A stretch of DNA of 64,000 nucleotides from Epiperipatus broadwayi (GCA_028023455.1 JAQFVV010006203.1:6232821-6296820); one strand, 5' to 3'; positions 50,610 through 63,598 are shown, numbered from the stretch's first letter. A program made the numbers and translations. The notes: generated from the letters alone by a model not told the origin.

Positions 50610-52335
50610 TAAAAATATGAAATAAATAATGAATTTTATTTACTTTTATTATTAAAATTAATTGACGGGAAAATAGGTGTGATTTGGACCTTGCATATCT
50701 TTCTCATTTGCCAATACAAGGATAGAAGAAGGGCTGATTGTAAAGACTCTAATAGATAGCCTGAACCCTCTGTAAGTGAGTGATGATCTATAAGATTGGC
50801 AGTCAATTACAGAACCTATTTCCAGGTTCAGCTACTATGTGGGGAAAGCTATGAATCTCCTATTATGTAGGAGATTGCAATGAATGACTTTTCAGCCTGC
50901 TAAAACAATCTGATTAACTCAAAATTGAGAAAATACTCATTAGGAAGCTGATCACTAGCCCTCTTATGTGATATGTGTGTAAGACCCCATGGAGTTGTGG
51001 AAGTACCCTTAATAATTAAAAATACTTATCAGACTTCTAAATAACTTCAAACCTTTAACATTATAATGGTTTGTTGAGATATTAGTGATAATTTTTGCCT
51101 TACCAAGTCATCAGAAGCACATATAACATTTGATGTTATCAATATTACTGTTTGTGCTTGGAAGATAACAGAATGGAAACCCACACACCACTGAAAAACT
51201 GAAATTAAGTGTACATACAAATAACAATATTCATATGTTTATTTTAGTAACATTGTGGCATTATAATTACAAAAAATATCACAATGTTTTAATCCACAAA
51301 GCTCATGTGCATTAGCTTAATGCTGATTATTAGTTTATCACAATGTTTTAAGTAAATTTGCAATTTTGCGTTGGGATGTCTTTTTTGTTACCTTGAGAGA
51401 GAAAAAAGAAATTTAACCAAATATTAAAAGATATATTAATTTTACCATAGTTAAAACATTTTAATAATTTAATCATCATGAGGAAAAAATAAGAGGCTTC
51501 CACTTTTTATTAATTAATGTTTAGAAAGGGGAAAGCTCATTATAGATTTAAAATTGTTTTGCATGGATTATTTCAATGGCATAATGATGGATTCACAAGC
51601 TAAAATTTTCTGAATCACTACTCTATGACTTTCACCCGCCATCCAGTAAAATTAATGCATATATACTATTTAAATTTAACTTTTGTTTCAAGTGAATAAA
51701 ATGTTGGCTTTAAAAAATATAGAGTACAAACTATTTGAGCTGAAGAAACCTAACAAAAAGTTATCTCAATTTAATAAATAAAACTGGAGTGCTCACTCTG
51801 CCATTTATATGCTTTAACATTAATTTAATTCCCTAGCAACTGATCTTAAATATTTTATATATATATAACTTTAAACATTTGTATATGTGGGATGACATGT
51901 ATAGATGTGGTTGGTGTTATTAATATTTAAGTCAATAATTATTTTGGTTATCACAGAATTTTAAAATATGGAGTATGTAATGAATTAGCAATGTATTGAA
52001 TTAATGCTTTTTATAATTTGATAGTCCCCCCCCTCCTCCCTAGTTTTTTTTTTTTTAAAGAGCAATTTACTTAATTATGTGTGTAAAGAGTAAAACAGTC
52101 ATAAGTAGCTCAATTTAAGCAAGGTCTTTTCACCATAGAGTAAAAAAAATATATTGACCAACCTAGCCAACTACCAATTGGTCTAAGTTTTCGAATATGT
52201 CGTTTTTTATTTTATACTATGAGGATAATTAGATATCTATTTACAACTAATAATGGATGGTTAGCTAAATTGATTATGGATTATCTATTTTAAAAAAATA
52301 TTGATTGGAAATTCTCAATTGCATGAAAAAAATTT
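50610..52335. other. Unassigned DNA with a higher-complexity block
   Basis: About 50670-51010 has raised GC and complexity ('ggaccttgcatatctttctc', 'gaagggctgattgtaaagac', 'taagaccccatggagttgtg'). It looks like a dispersed repeat I cannot name. There is no long frame. The rest is AT-rich, with a C-rich cluster at about 52026-52040. Confidence 0.45.
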
Positions 52336-52344
52336 TAAAAATTC

Positions 52345-52411
52345 TAACCAGATTTGAACTCAAGGTTATAGATATAACAAATGAATAAATTAACCATTAG
52401 ACCATAAAGCT
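52345..52411 (-). repeat. Degenerate tRNA-like sequence
   Basis: The minus strand reads 'tatggtctaatggttaa' (A-box-like, as in Pro/Glu/Asp-type tRNAs) and, about 35 bp later, 'gagttcaaatctggtta' (B-box-like). The stems do not pair well, so this is a tRNA pseudogene or SINE head. Confidence 0.45.
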
Positions 52412-52821
52412 TTTAAAAGTAATACATTATTTTCATCTATCACTTACATTTAATTAAATGTCTATTTCTAAAAATAAAGAAATATTGTATGGTTTCAAAA
52501 TATCTAGGCACCACACTAGTTATGAATTATAGAAATGGTAAATTTTCTTTATGCTGTTTAAGTCAAAGCTCTATCGTTTACAATCAAATTTAACTTCGTA
52601 AACATAAAATGAATCAATTTATATTTGTTTTTCTAATTCTTTAGGGAAAAATTAGCAATTTTTAAATGAAGAAAAAAAAGAAGTATGAATTTTGTTTGCA
52701 AAGTAAAATCAGGCGATAGAGGGCAAAGGATTAACATAAATATTGCAAGGAAATTTTATCATTCATATGATTACTTACATATATATTGAATAAAATATTT
52801 CCTTGAATACATTTTTAAAGT

Positions 52822-52890
52822 CTTTCAGTGTAGTCATTATTGCACTTGCCTGCAATGCTCATCATCTGAGTTCAAATTCAAAATGGAATC
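52822..52890 (+). repeat. Degenerate tRNA-Gly-like sequence
   Basis: 'ttcagtgtagtcattattgc', 'acttgcctgcaatgctc' (a GCC-type anticodon region) and 'tgagttcaaattc' follow the order of a glycine tRNA with mutated stems. Confidence 0.45.
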
Positions 52891-53153
52891 AAATAATTTT
52901 AGGTTGTTAAAAAAATTTCAGATAAACTCAGTACTTTTTTTCAGGTAATAAGCCATTAGTCAATTATTATTTATTGGTCGACAAATAGGAATTTTAACTA
53001 AAGGTTAAAATAAAAATAAAATAAAACCATGAAAAATCTTATTAATCCTGATGACTCATACTTACATCTCTTCCAAATCTGAGTACTTCTGAAAAGACTA
53101 ATTTTTTTGCAAAGAATTATTAAATCTGTTTGTTTTTTTTTTCCATATGTCAT

Positions 53154-53241
53154 AGCACCGGCCGGGACGCGAACCCACAACCGTCTGCAACCAACTACTT
53201 GCTTGCAAGGCGGCTGCGATGACCTCTCGGCTAACAGCGCT
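53154..53241 (-). repeat. tRNA-like SINE head or tRNA pseudogene (relative of 9121-9198)
   Basis: The minus strand has 'tagccgagaggtcatcgc' (A box), an anticodon-like loop CTTGCAA, and a T arm 'gtgggttcgcgtcccgg'. The ends, gcgctgt and ccggtgc, pair as an acceptor stem with wobbles. An extra insertion follows the anticodon loop (about 10 nt more than the 9.1-kb copy), which breaks the anticodon stem. Two overlapping short frames on the minus strand here (52998-53180 and 53098-53304) are only the shadow of this GC-rich head. Confidence 0.62.
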
Positions 53242-53854
53242 TGACAGATCTGTTTTTTTATATATACATAACATATAAAGAGAGAAAAAGTAACATATAA
53301 TCACTATACTACATGTACATATATAACACGATTATACTATATATGTTGTTGTTGTCGTTTTTTTAAAAAACTTAAATGAAAAAGGGATTACGATAAAAAG
53401 ACAAAAATAATAGTAATCATTAATTTAATAAATATTACTAGCAATGTAAGAAAAGCTGACTAATTCTTATCTTGCTTCGAGCATTGGAATGTTGTAAAAC
53501 CACACTAACAAACAAAATATCAATCAGGTGCCTCATAAGGTGATTTGAATATATTTATTAAAAGCTTTATTAATTGATACAATAAATAAAATGACATATA
53601 TTAAATATAAATTTGATTTCTTTAATTTTATTTTGATAATTTATTTTGTACATTAAGTGATTAAAATAATAAGAGGATTAATTTTTTTCAGAAAATGATT
53701 TTATTCAAACTATTAATGTATATATTATTTACTGCAGTAATATTATAATCACTTATGAAAAAGCATTTTTTAAAATGTAATTTATAAACATTGTTTTCAA
53801 ACAGAAATGAATCATCGGTCTAGATAATTGTACTTATACATGAATAATATTGCC

Positions 53855-53970
53855 TTGTGTGACATAGAACCATAGTAAAATGGATGATTTTGGAATTTAA
53901 AGTGCATGGAACCCAATTCTGTTATTACCTGTGTTTGGACTTCTTATGAATTCCCCTGCAATAAATCATT
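53855..53970 (+). repeat. tRNA-derived SINE (family S1), decayed head
   Basis: 'gaacccaattctgttatt' followed by 'ttggacttcttatgaatt' matches 'gaatccaattctagtatt' followed by 'cgaacttcttaagaact' at 28.5 kb. The upstream part is a mutated tRNA-like head. Confidence 0.58.
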
Positions 53971-54778
53971 GTTTTTTTAATACTTAAATTATTTGTTTGT
54001 TACTAAATTATATTTAAAAAATAATTGTAAATATGTTTAGAAATATAAAAATTTCAATCTATTACTGTCTATGTGTTAACTTTCTTGTCTATATTAAAAT
54101 CTTAAACCAGAATGAAAGGTGGAATCTGTCTTCTACTTATAGAGATTGTCTTGTCTGTTGAATCATGTAAATTGTATATATATGTATATTAGATTAAAAG
54201 CAATAATTTGTTTTTCATCTCTTTACTCTAGTATTATTAATTTAAGCATATGTAAATAATAGACATTATGTGGCAGTAATAATAAGATCACTAAATCAGT
54301 TTTTTACTAATATTCATCCTTGAAGAACACTGGCTTGCACACATCTATTCAGCAACTAGCGTTATTATTTCTATCATACTACTCAAGTTAGTAGCTTGAA
54401 ATTTCAAACATTTTGAGATTTTTAATCCAAATCAACTTGCTTATTTAAAATATATAGTTTCTGATCTATTGACAGACCTATATAGATAGATAAAAAACTT
54501 GGATTGAATTATTAATGTTTGAAATTTTAAATTAAATAGCAAAATAAAATTAAAAGTTCATTATTTAAAAGGAAAAGTTACTTATGAATGTCTAAATAAT
54601 TTATTTTTTAAAATTAAACATATATGTAAATAAACATTATATGGTTTTTACTACAACTATCATCCAGCATATAAATAAAAGACCAGTCTTCACTATGCAT
54701 ATATTTCAGCTCTCCTGTTATATTAAGTATGCTAGAGATCTTGAAATTCTGCTAAATATAGAACAGATATTCATGAAA

Positions 54779-54893
54779 ACAGTCAATACTTAAACAATAT
54801 CAATAACAATTAACAATCTCAATCTGTAGTCAAGGCAGTCTCCTTTTGACAATATGGAAATTTACCTTTATCTATGATCTAATAAGTTTATAT
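54779..54893 (+). repeat. Dispersed repeat R3, copy 2
   Basis: Together with copy 3 it forms a direct repeat about 350 bp apart: 'cttaaacaatatcaataaca', 'attaacaatctcaatctg', 'gtcaaggca', 'tttatctatgatctaataag'. Confidence 0.78.
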
Positions 54894-55130
54894 AGCCACT
54901 AAAGATTGCAACTTGACTACAGAAAGTGAAATTATTAATTCAAAAAGGTTTAACTAAACTTCATTAAATTGGTAAATATAACTTGTTTTGAAAGCAGATT
55001 AACAAATAATCAATTATAACTTTCAATTCTGCAGTTATAACTTTCAAATTGCATGCCATTTATGTATTACTTAGGTAATAATGCTCAAGGCTAGATAATT
55101 TATAAATTTAAATACATGAAAGCCATTGAA

Positions 55131-55251
55131 CCCTTAAACAATTTCAATATCAATAAGAATTAACAATCTCAATCTGTTGTCAAGGCAACTATCTTTTAAC
55201 AACAAAGAACAAAATCCAACTTTATCTATGGTCTAATAAGTTTATATAGGA
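55131..55251 (+). repeat. Dispersed repeat R3, copy 3
   Basis: Closely related to copy 2: 'cttaaacaatttcaatatca', 'attaacaatctcaatctg', 'gtcaaggcaa', 'tttatctatggtctaataag'. Both end 'gtttatatag'. It is non-coding. Confidence 0.78.
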
Positions 55252-55437
55252 GAGTATGTGTTGATACATTCACTCTATGATATAAATGCATACCAATTGA
55301 ACAATAAAAAATATAATGATTTATTATATTTTTATCAAATATAAAATATAATTTTAAAAAAACTTTTTTTATACATAAAACAATCTAATTTGAAAAAAAA
55401 AAAACTAAATTTCTTTAAGACTAATATGAAGCTTATA

Positions 55438-55897
55438 AACATCACATGATCACTATTTCTTATGCTTGCTTATAACTGTTATTAAAATAGGTAAAACTCT
55501 CTATATGTGTTGCCACTCAGTGCAAGCCAGAGTAATCAATGGATGTCAGAAGACTTGTGCATAAAATTCCCATCTAGTCCCTACTCATCCAATATCCCCA
55601 GGTTAGTTTCTGGCTTGTGGCCTTTGTCAGTGAGGAGCCTTGGATCTGATATCACTGCACCTAAATATTAGGTAAAAGATAGTTGCTGGTGGGTTGCATC
55701 AGATTCTTAGATCTAGGTGCAGTGCTCTCAGATCCAAAGCTCCTCACTGATGAAAGCAGCAAGCCAGAAACTAGTCTGAAGATATTGGATGAGTAGGCAC
55801 TAGATGGGAATTTTATCCACAAGCCTTCTGGCATTCATTGATTACTCTGACTTGCATTGAGTGGCAATATGTATAGAGAGTTTTGCCTGTTTTAATA
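55438..55897. mobile_element. FB1 foldback element, fullest copy (E)
   Basis: It opens with box 'acatcacatgatcactattt', 'tatgcttgcttataactgtt' and 'aaataggtaaaactctctat'. The left arm runs to about 55670 and the right arm, its imperfect reverse complement, to about 55896. Examples are 'cagtgaggagccttggatct' answered by 'agatccaaagctcctcactg', and 'tctagtccctactcatccaa' answered by 'ttggatgagtaggcactaga'. The right end 'atagagagttttgcctgttt' mirrors the left terminus. The arms are about 200 bp with a short loop, and there is no coding content. This copy is the best reference for the family in this window. Confidence 0.85.
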
Positions 55898-56786
55898 TGA
55901 AGCTTAAGTTATTATTCTAGAATGTGAATATTCAAGATCATTAACATCTCTGATAAAACTATAGAGATGAAATACCTATATAATGTAAGAAGGTTGATCT
56001 TAATATTGTTTTTAATTCGGATGATAATTTATAATCATAAAACTTGTAAATAACTATGATAACTTCATCACTAAAATGTAATAAATTAAAGACAATATTA
56101 ACATTATATATACAGAGAAAATATTGAAAATATTAAATATAACCTTAATACATTTTTGACACAGAGCATGCTTAAACAAAGACACTCATTATATTCAATG
56201 GTCTATTGTTATTTTGAATATAACCATTGTCTTTTATAAGAATCAGAATAAAATGTATCAAGATTGTATTTAATACTTTCATTGTTTTCCATGAGTATAT
56301 GATTTTGGTATTACCTTTAATTTATTAGATTATAAAGCTTATATAAAATGTGGTGAAATATATATAATGGATACACACATGTATATATATAGATTATGTA
56401 AAATAAAATGTGATAAAATTTGTATAATATATAATAGTACTTCTCATTGACAAAGGTTAATATCTAGAAACATGACTGGTAATTGTTTGACATTGATAAT
56501 TTGGATTTATGTAGATGGCTTTTTTAGAATAATGTTAAATGAATTATTACTATTAAACTATTAATATAAGTGTTAAATGTAAGCTAAACGTGGGATGTGT
56601 TTCTTGATTTTGTACAAGTATTAAATTAAGAACATTCTTAAGATCTGTTTGTATATATATATATATAATCTTATCAGATATGCAAACTATATTTAAGCTG
56701 ATGAGGGTATACAGACAATATACTTTATTGAATATGGCTCTACTTTTGACTTAGTTGACTATGTTAAATTAATCCAAATCACTTTG
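55898..56786. other. AT-rich DNA, nothing recognised
   Basis: It contains TA runs near 56380 and 56655 but no gene or clear element. Confidence 0.5.
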
Positions 56787-57044
56787 AACACTTTTTAGCA
56801 AAAACCTTTTATTGTACATATATACACATACACCTACATTTTGACTGTCCTGCAGTCTTCTTCAGAGCCAGTTTATTGTACATATATACACATACATCTA
56901 AGTTTTGACTATTCTGCAGTCTTCTTCAGTGTCAGTTTACTTTAAAAGATTAAAGTAAACTGGTTCTAAAGAAGACTGCAAGACAGTCAAAACATAGGTG
57001 TATGTGAATTTATGTACAATAAAAAGTTTTTGCTAAAAAGTGTT
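56787..57044. mobile_element. Hairpin MITE (family H, copy 2)
   Basis: The left end aacactttttagcaaaaacc and right end 'gtttttgctaaaaagtgtt' are inverted repeats, and pairing runs inward through 'acacctacattttgactgtc' and 'gacagtcaaaacataggtgt'. The left side is duplicated internally: 'ttgtacatatatacacatac' and the 'ttttgact...gcagtcttcttcag' block each occur twice (from about 56811 and 56875). The core matches the hairpin at 32.6 kb. Confidence 0.85.
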
Positions 57045-58813
57045 AGAAATGATTTGGATAAATTTGATTTATATAAGATATTACAGCAAAAATAAAAGAA
57101 AAGGTGATTTTGGTAATATGTTAAATTATAGATGTTTTTTAAGCAAAGGTTTGACCATGTATCATATTGTTATATGAGAACTTATTATTAATTTTATATA
57201 TAAATATTAGAATACTGTATGTTGTAATGAAATAAATTAGTCTTAGTGAAGCAAAAAGGTAGAGTTGCTTGTATTAACAATATACTTACCTTATAACCCT
57301 GATATAAAATGAAAAAAATTAAAGTGAACGAAGTCAATTATTAATTCAGGAATGATAATTCAAATACAAATTTTTCCATGGAGGCTTTTATTACAAAAAA
57401 AAAGGTGAAAAGATGATGAAATTATAGTGAATAGAATCATATTTAATTTAAAATTGATAATGAATATGTAAAAGTCATATATTGTTTTGTCTTTTCAACT
57501 CATTAATTAACAATTTAAAAAAATAGTAATCAAGAGATTTTTATCCAGCAAGGAAAGCCCTTCATATTAAAGACTTAACTTTAAAATAAAATCAGAATTA
57601 TTCATGCCATGATATTTTTGACTAAAGACGCATAATTAAAAAGAGATATTTTTGAGCCTTTAATAATACATTAAAAGTAGTATTTATTCTGCTTTAGAGT
57701 CATTAGTGTTAAGCTTGAGTACTTTAATAGATACTAAATGGTACTTGATCCAAATTTTCAGACTAGTTTTTAATTGTCGGTAACTACATGAATTCTCAAT
57801 TTGATGCTAATTATAAGCATATTTCAATTTTGGCCAAAAAATTATTTGCCAAAAAAAAAAAAAAAGCAGACTTTCAATTTTACAGTTAAACAGAGATGCT
57901 GAGAGTCATGTGATACCTTGTTTAGTAAAATTTTTAAGGATACCATGAATTATAAAGGTATAATCAAAATTAATTAGATCTCTTTTGTCTTTTGTTTGAT
58001 ATGGAAATAACAAACTAAAATTAACTTGTTTTAGTCATATGAGAAATCATTATAAACATTTATAATGCTCAGAAAAACAAAATAAATTTAAAAAACACTA
58101 ACAAAAGATCAAGCTACTTCAAAATAGGTGATTGGTCATTCTGGAAAACTACCATTTATATGAATATCAGAAATGGTGCCTAACATAAAAAAATATGAAA
58201 TCTCCAGGAATGAAAGAAACGTTATCTTACAATTGTATTTTTTATGTTTACAAGCAGCAATTCAGAATAATTTCTGATTAATAATAGCTAAATTACTTAT
58301 TTACTGATTACTACTGGCTGAATTTGCTAAGGGCTTCTTATCTGGAAAAAAAAAAAAACTAATCTTGCTTGCAATCTGAAAAATTTTTAAGTTTTGCCTG
58401 TCTGAATTCAAACCCTAAGTAAGGACTTGGCAGCATTTAAACTAATTTTATTTGTATCATTGTATTTTTTTTACTTGTCTTAAGTAAATATATTTTATTA
58501 ATATAATGAAAAAGCAAATAAGTCTAAATCTAATTGTGATTCTATATTTGTATTATGTCAAATTATAAAGAGAGATAAATATAAATGAATATAAGAAAAC
58601 CCAATATTTATTGTAGTTGCAATAGAAGCTATTATAATTAAGTATCTAGATTTCTTATACATGATTACAACTAACAATATACAATGTATAGTGTATTTTA
58701 AAGGTTTGGAAGATCTTTTTTAAATATCATTTGATGATTTTAGGAATCTTCCAAGAATTAAATATTTCTGCATAAAAAATGGACACAGAGAGAATTTATT
58801 ATTTAATCTATGA
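57045..58813. other. AT-rich DNA, nothing recognised
   Basis: No motif was recognised. There are poly-A tracts at about 57850 and 58345. Confidence 0.5.
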
Positions 58814-61140
58814 CAGTGGTTACCAACTGGCACTCTGCAGACTACTGATAGTCTGTGAGAAAATTTTGATGGTCCATATAAAAATCTGGACATTATTTGA
58901 ATTTTTTATGTTTTATTAATAATAAAACAAAAATAATATTCTATAAAATTCTTATATTCTGAATGACAATTTTCATGTTTATAATGCACTAAATTCATTA
59001 AAAGTACTAGAGGGGGGAAGAAGAGAGACACAATAATACTGATGTGACTTCAGTATTGTTGTGACCATTGCAAGTCACCCTGCTCCATAAATACTGATTC
59101 TCATCCGATTGTTTTATTTTATTTCTTTATTTCTCAGATGCTTTTTTGGGGTAAGTATGACCTTAATTGTGTATTTTCTTTAACTGTTATATGTAATGGC
59201 ATCAAATAATTTGATAACTGTCATTTCTTGTTTGGTTTTAGATTTGAATGAAATAAAACCCATAATGAGTGAAAAAAGCAAAGGAACATTTTGCATTTCT
59301 TTAGTAATACAAAAGATAATGAAACTAATGACAATGATAACAATAATAATATGTGTATTCACTTAACCTTGAACTGATCAATGAGTCAGACCATCCACAG
59401 TCCTCATCAGTTATTATTAGAAAGAACATTCAAACTGGAAACTGAAAGAAGAAAAATTCAAAGTATCAAGAAAATATGATTCAAACTAATTGAAATTTGG
59501 ATTTATTCAAGAATCTGGTGAGTTGTATCCACAACCACTTTATGTTGTGTGTTCTGAGAATTTATCCAATGATGCCATGAAATCTTCAAAACTCAGAAGA
59601 TACAATCAAAACATATGGATTTAGCTAAGAAATCACTTTAATATTTTCAAAGAATACATTAAAATATGCAAAAGCAAGTAATTGCTTTAACAAAAATAAC
59701 TTCTTATCTGATAGCAATTCAGTTTACAAAAAATAAAAAGCCATATATGATTGGAGAAGAATTAATTAAGTCTTGCATACCAAGAGGTTTTGGGAAAGCA
59801 TGCTGTCTAGAAACTGAAAGTAATTCCTATGACTATTAGAACTGTCAAGTGCAGAATTGAAGATATGGCTGAAGATATTGAAAATCAAGTTATAAAAATG
59901 GTGAAAAAGTTACCATTTTATTCAATTCAATTTGACAAATCAATGAATGGTAAGTAACAAGAAACTTCTCTTTTGTTTTGTGAGGGTTGACTGTGAAGGA
60001 GTTACAGGAAGAACTACTTTGTTTGCTCAACTTGCCAGGTAGAATAATTTAACTCTGAGATTTTTGAAGCACTTAATACTTATTTCCTGGAACATAGAAT
60101 TGAATGGAAAAAATGTACTGAGATATATAGAGATGATGCCACAAACATGACTAGACATCTTTCAGGAATTGTTGCAAAGATGAAAAATGTTGATCACCCA
60201 GACATTTTGTCTACGCACTGCATTATACATACTCAGCAATTTGCAATGAAAAAAATGTCCCCTGAATCACATAAAGTATTATCAGATATTATTAAAATTA
60301 TAAATGAAATTTAACACAAAGTGCTCAATTCTCAAATACTGAGGTGAGATGTCTGTCTACCACCCCAACTGTTGACCCTGCATGAAAATGTCAAATTATT
60401 TTTCCAACAACAAAATAATTTGAAATTTCAGAAACTGTTGCTTGATGATGAGTGGTTAGCCAAGCTTGCATACCTGGCAAATATTATTTCACTGATAAAT
60501 AAACTAAACATATTCTTGCAAGGACAAACTTAAGGACATGTTCATTGTATGACATGTTCATTGTATGAGGTAAAATGGATGCTTTTCAAAAGAAAATATT
60601 ACTGGAAAAATGTGATTGACTGAAGAACAACTGTAAATATTTTCAAATTTTGATGAATATATGAGAGAGAAGAATGTCAACTGGCATATGGTAACCATTG
60701 TTCAATAGCACTTAAATCACTGACAGAATCATTTGGTCATTATTATCTAAAGAAAGAAGATCCCAGACGTGGCAATGAGAATTTTGATTTATTTACAGGA
60801 AACATTGTAGATAGCAATTTAAACTTGAATAGGGAACAAAATGTATATTATCCTACAACAGTCTCAAAGCTAAATTCCAGTCATCTTGATCAAGACCTCA
60901 TTTTTGGCTCTCCATAAAAAGTGAATACCCATTACTGAGTAAAAAAGCAATGAAAATTTTGATTCAATTTTCAACAACATATTTATGTGAAAAGTCATTT
61001 TCATCTGTCACTGGTCTCGGCTTGAAATAAATATGGCTCTCCGTTTTGCAGCAACGTCATTGGAGCCTAAAATCCATAAACTTATTTCAAATAAGCAGGA
61101 ACAAATATCACAATAAAAATTTGTAACACTTAAGTAAGCT
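58814..61140 (+). pseudogene. ZBED5/SCAND3-like hAT transposon, transposase pseudogene
   Basis: The left terminus cagtggttaccaactgg at 58814 is a typical Charlie-type hAT end. Downstream on the plus strand the BED zinc finger region is readable: KFGFIQESGELYPQPLYVVC, then SENLSNDAMKSSKLRR (about 59490-59610). A SRxxED-like region and a FIQFNLTNQ-type block, where an Asp-Glu-Ser-Thr motif is expected, lie near 59.8-59.94 kb. The C-terminal dimerisation block FSTTYLCEKSFSSVT at about 60967, with its Cys-Glu intact, is followed by MALRFAATSLEPKIHKLISN and a stop at about 61113. Order and length fit a transposase of about 600 residues. Several stops and frameshifts inactivate it. I could not find the right terminal repeat or a target duplication, so the 3' end is probably lost. 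Confidence 0.85.
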
Positions 61141-63598
61141 TCAATTATTTTATAATAATTGAACTAACTTTAATAATTTTACAATTAAATAACCTTTAAA
61201 GATTTTGTTATGATTAAATAAGTGTAAACACTTATTTAATCATAACAAAATAAGCATTTATAATTTTGTTATATTAAATAGGTATATTTCATATTAATAA
61301 AATGGATCTGAATGGTTGGTGAGTGCTGATTTATAAGAAGTCTTGCACTTACACATTTGACAACTTCCGCTTTGGAAAAATACTTCAATGACTATTACTA
61401 ATCATTTATTAAAATAGATTTATTGTCATATTATTTTTACTTCAAATTTAAAGATTAATATATCTATTCTTATAAATATAATCACATAGATAATCAGAAA
61501 GGTTGATTCAACTAGAAAAGCGTCTTGGATTCATTTACTTTTTTCGGGTGGCTTTATTGGTATGTTCAAGGTGTGTCATATGAAGTTGAAGTTTTGTATA
61601 TATATATTAAAAAAAATTTATTAACGTAACAATGAAATTGATTTTATTTTGTAAAACAACTAATACACTTGATCTAATAGAACTCGTTAATTTTAATATA
61701 GGTCAATAGCAACACCAATCTCTAAATTTTTTAAACTTGCTTTTATAAAATAAAATGTAACTAAAACTTGATATGAAAAAAAAAGTTTTTTTATCAAAAA
61801 CATCGCACTGAAACATTTTTTAAAAAGCATTCAGATAGAAGAATAAAAAAAAAAGAAGTTTTAATTCGTTAAAAATGTTGTTATTTTAATTCTTTATGAT
61901 TAATTTGATTTAACTTTTTTTTTCAAAGATTAAAAATATCTTTCACATTTATCAATATTTAATGTTAAAGGATTTCGTGTTAATCATTAAATAACAATTT
62001 TTATGTCTGCTTAGAGAATTAGAATCTCATATATTTTGTATGAAGTTATTTCATAATAGTGAGATTATTTTTATAATGATAATAATTGTTTTATCATCTC
62101 ATTTTAAAAATATATCAATTTTTTATAATAATGGTAGGTAGGCCAGTAAATGGGCAAATAGAGTTAATGAGTATTGTAGGCAGCTAGGTAATTAAATGAA
62201 TATAGTTAACATGTTACTGAGTTAAATGAAAAATGTTTAAACATATTGAAGATTATATTTTAAGGGATTGCATATCTTATAATATCTCACTATCATGCAT
62301 TATCGTATTATATAGAGAGACTTTTTTTTTAATGTTTTGGTATTTTTATGGACAAACTTTACCAGAAGAATGTTTAAGACTCTGTAATTGTGCAATTACG
62401 TCAATATTCTCTTCTTTCTTTTTTTTTAAATTTTCTATCACACCCTGCCATTTAAAATTTATTTATTTTCAAAGGGAAGAATTATTACAAACACTACAAA
62501 AACATTTCAAATATTTTCACTTTTATTTCTGTTCAACAAAAATATCATCTCAAATCAATTTTATTATTCTACAGCTAATTTAAATTGTAGTTAAATTTAA
62601 AACTAATATTGTACTATTGTGGGAAAATATTAACTGAAATGACAGCGTCTTGAAACTTTAGTTCGTTTTATTTTGCCCTTAATTAATTAATCGATAATCC
62701 CAACTTATTATTTAAATGATCTGAAGATAGAATTAAATAACTTTAATTTATAGACCTAATTAAATTTCTTTCTCAAATTATAATTCATTTTTTATTATTC
62801 TTTCCCAAACAATATAAACAGAAATAAAAATGCAACCAGACAAATTATTATTCTTAGAAAATCAGAATATTGCTGTCATCCCACTCAAACCTAAAAAATG
62901 GTGAGAAAAAAAGGAAAAATTTAAAAAAAAGTACCTGATAATGGATTTACAGAAGTTTTTTAAAAAATCAACTATTCCATCTATAATAGCGACTGTAATA
63001 ATACAAAGTAAAAATGAGCAAGATGACAATAAATATTCTGTAAAACAATATCAAATGAAAAATTGTTGAATAACTATATTTTAATATTTATATATTCAAT
63101 ACATTTGAAAATCCTTATACTTCAAACAAATGAATAAAGATATTTGAAAAAAAGGTAAATGCCCCTCAAGATGCATTCTGTCTAAAAGAGTCTCTTCATT
63201 TGGCCTAGATCATAATATTCTTCAAATGCCTTCATCATGTTCATTATTTAACTATAGTATACAACGAAGCCATACACTACACTGCATCTGAACTTCAACT
63301 ATACCTATTTTAAAAAATGTAAATAAATAAAAAAATATAAACAACAACAACAACAAAAAAAATTGAAATTTATAAACTTGTTAAATTTTATATGAATCTC
63401 ATTTATAGTGACAGTTTTTTTTTTGCTAAAATATAATATTCTCAAATCTCAAAACAAATCTTTTTAATTCATGTTTTCTTTGTGATTTTAAGTAGAATTC
63501 ATTAGCATGTGTATATATTTTTTTCTTAGCAGTTTTTTTTCCCAAAATGTTTTATATACCATATACATTAGTATTTTTTTAATAAAATATATTTTAAG
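61141..63598. other. AT-rich DNA without supported genes
   Basis: A 116-codon frame at 62233-62583 is rich in Phe, Ile, Leu and Cys and has no domain, so it is not called as a gene. A short inverted repeat around 'taagtgtaaacacttattta' occurs at about 61220-61240. CpG is slightly retained at about 61500-61990. Confidence 0.5.

Noticed and set aside
62233-62583. 116-codon plus-strand frame
   Set aside because: Composition is typical of AT-rich chance translation (Phe, Ile, Leu, Cys rich), with no domain, signal or neighbour to support it.
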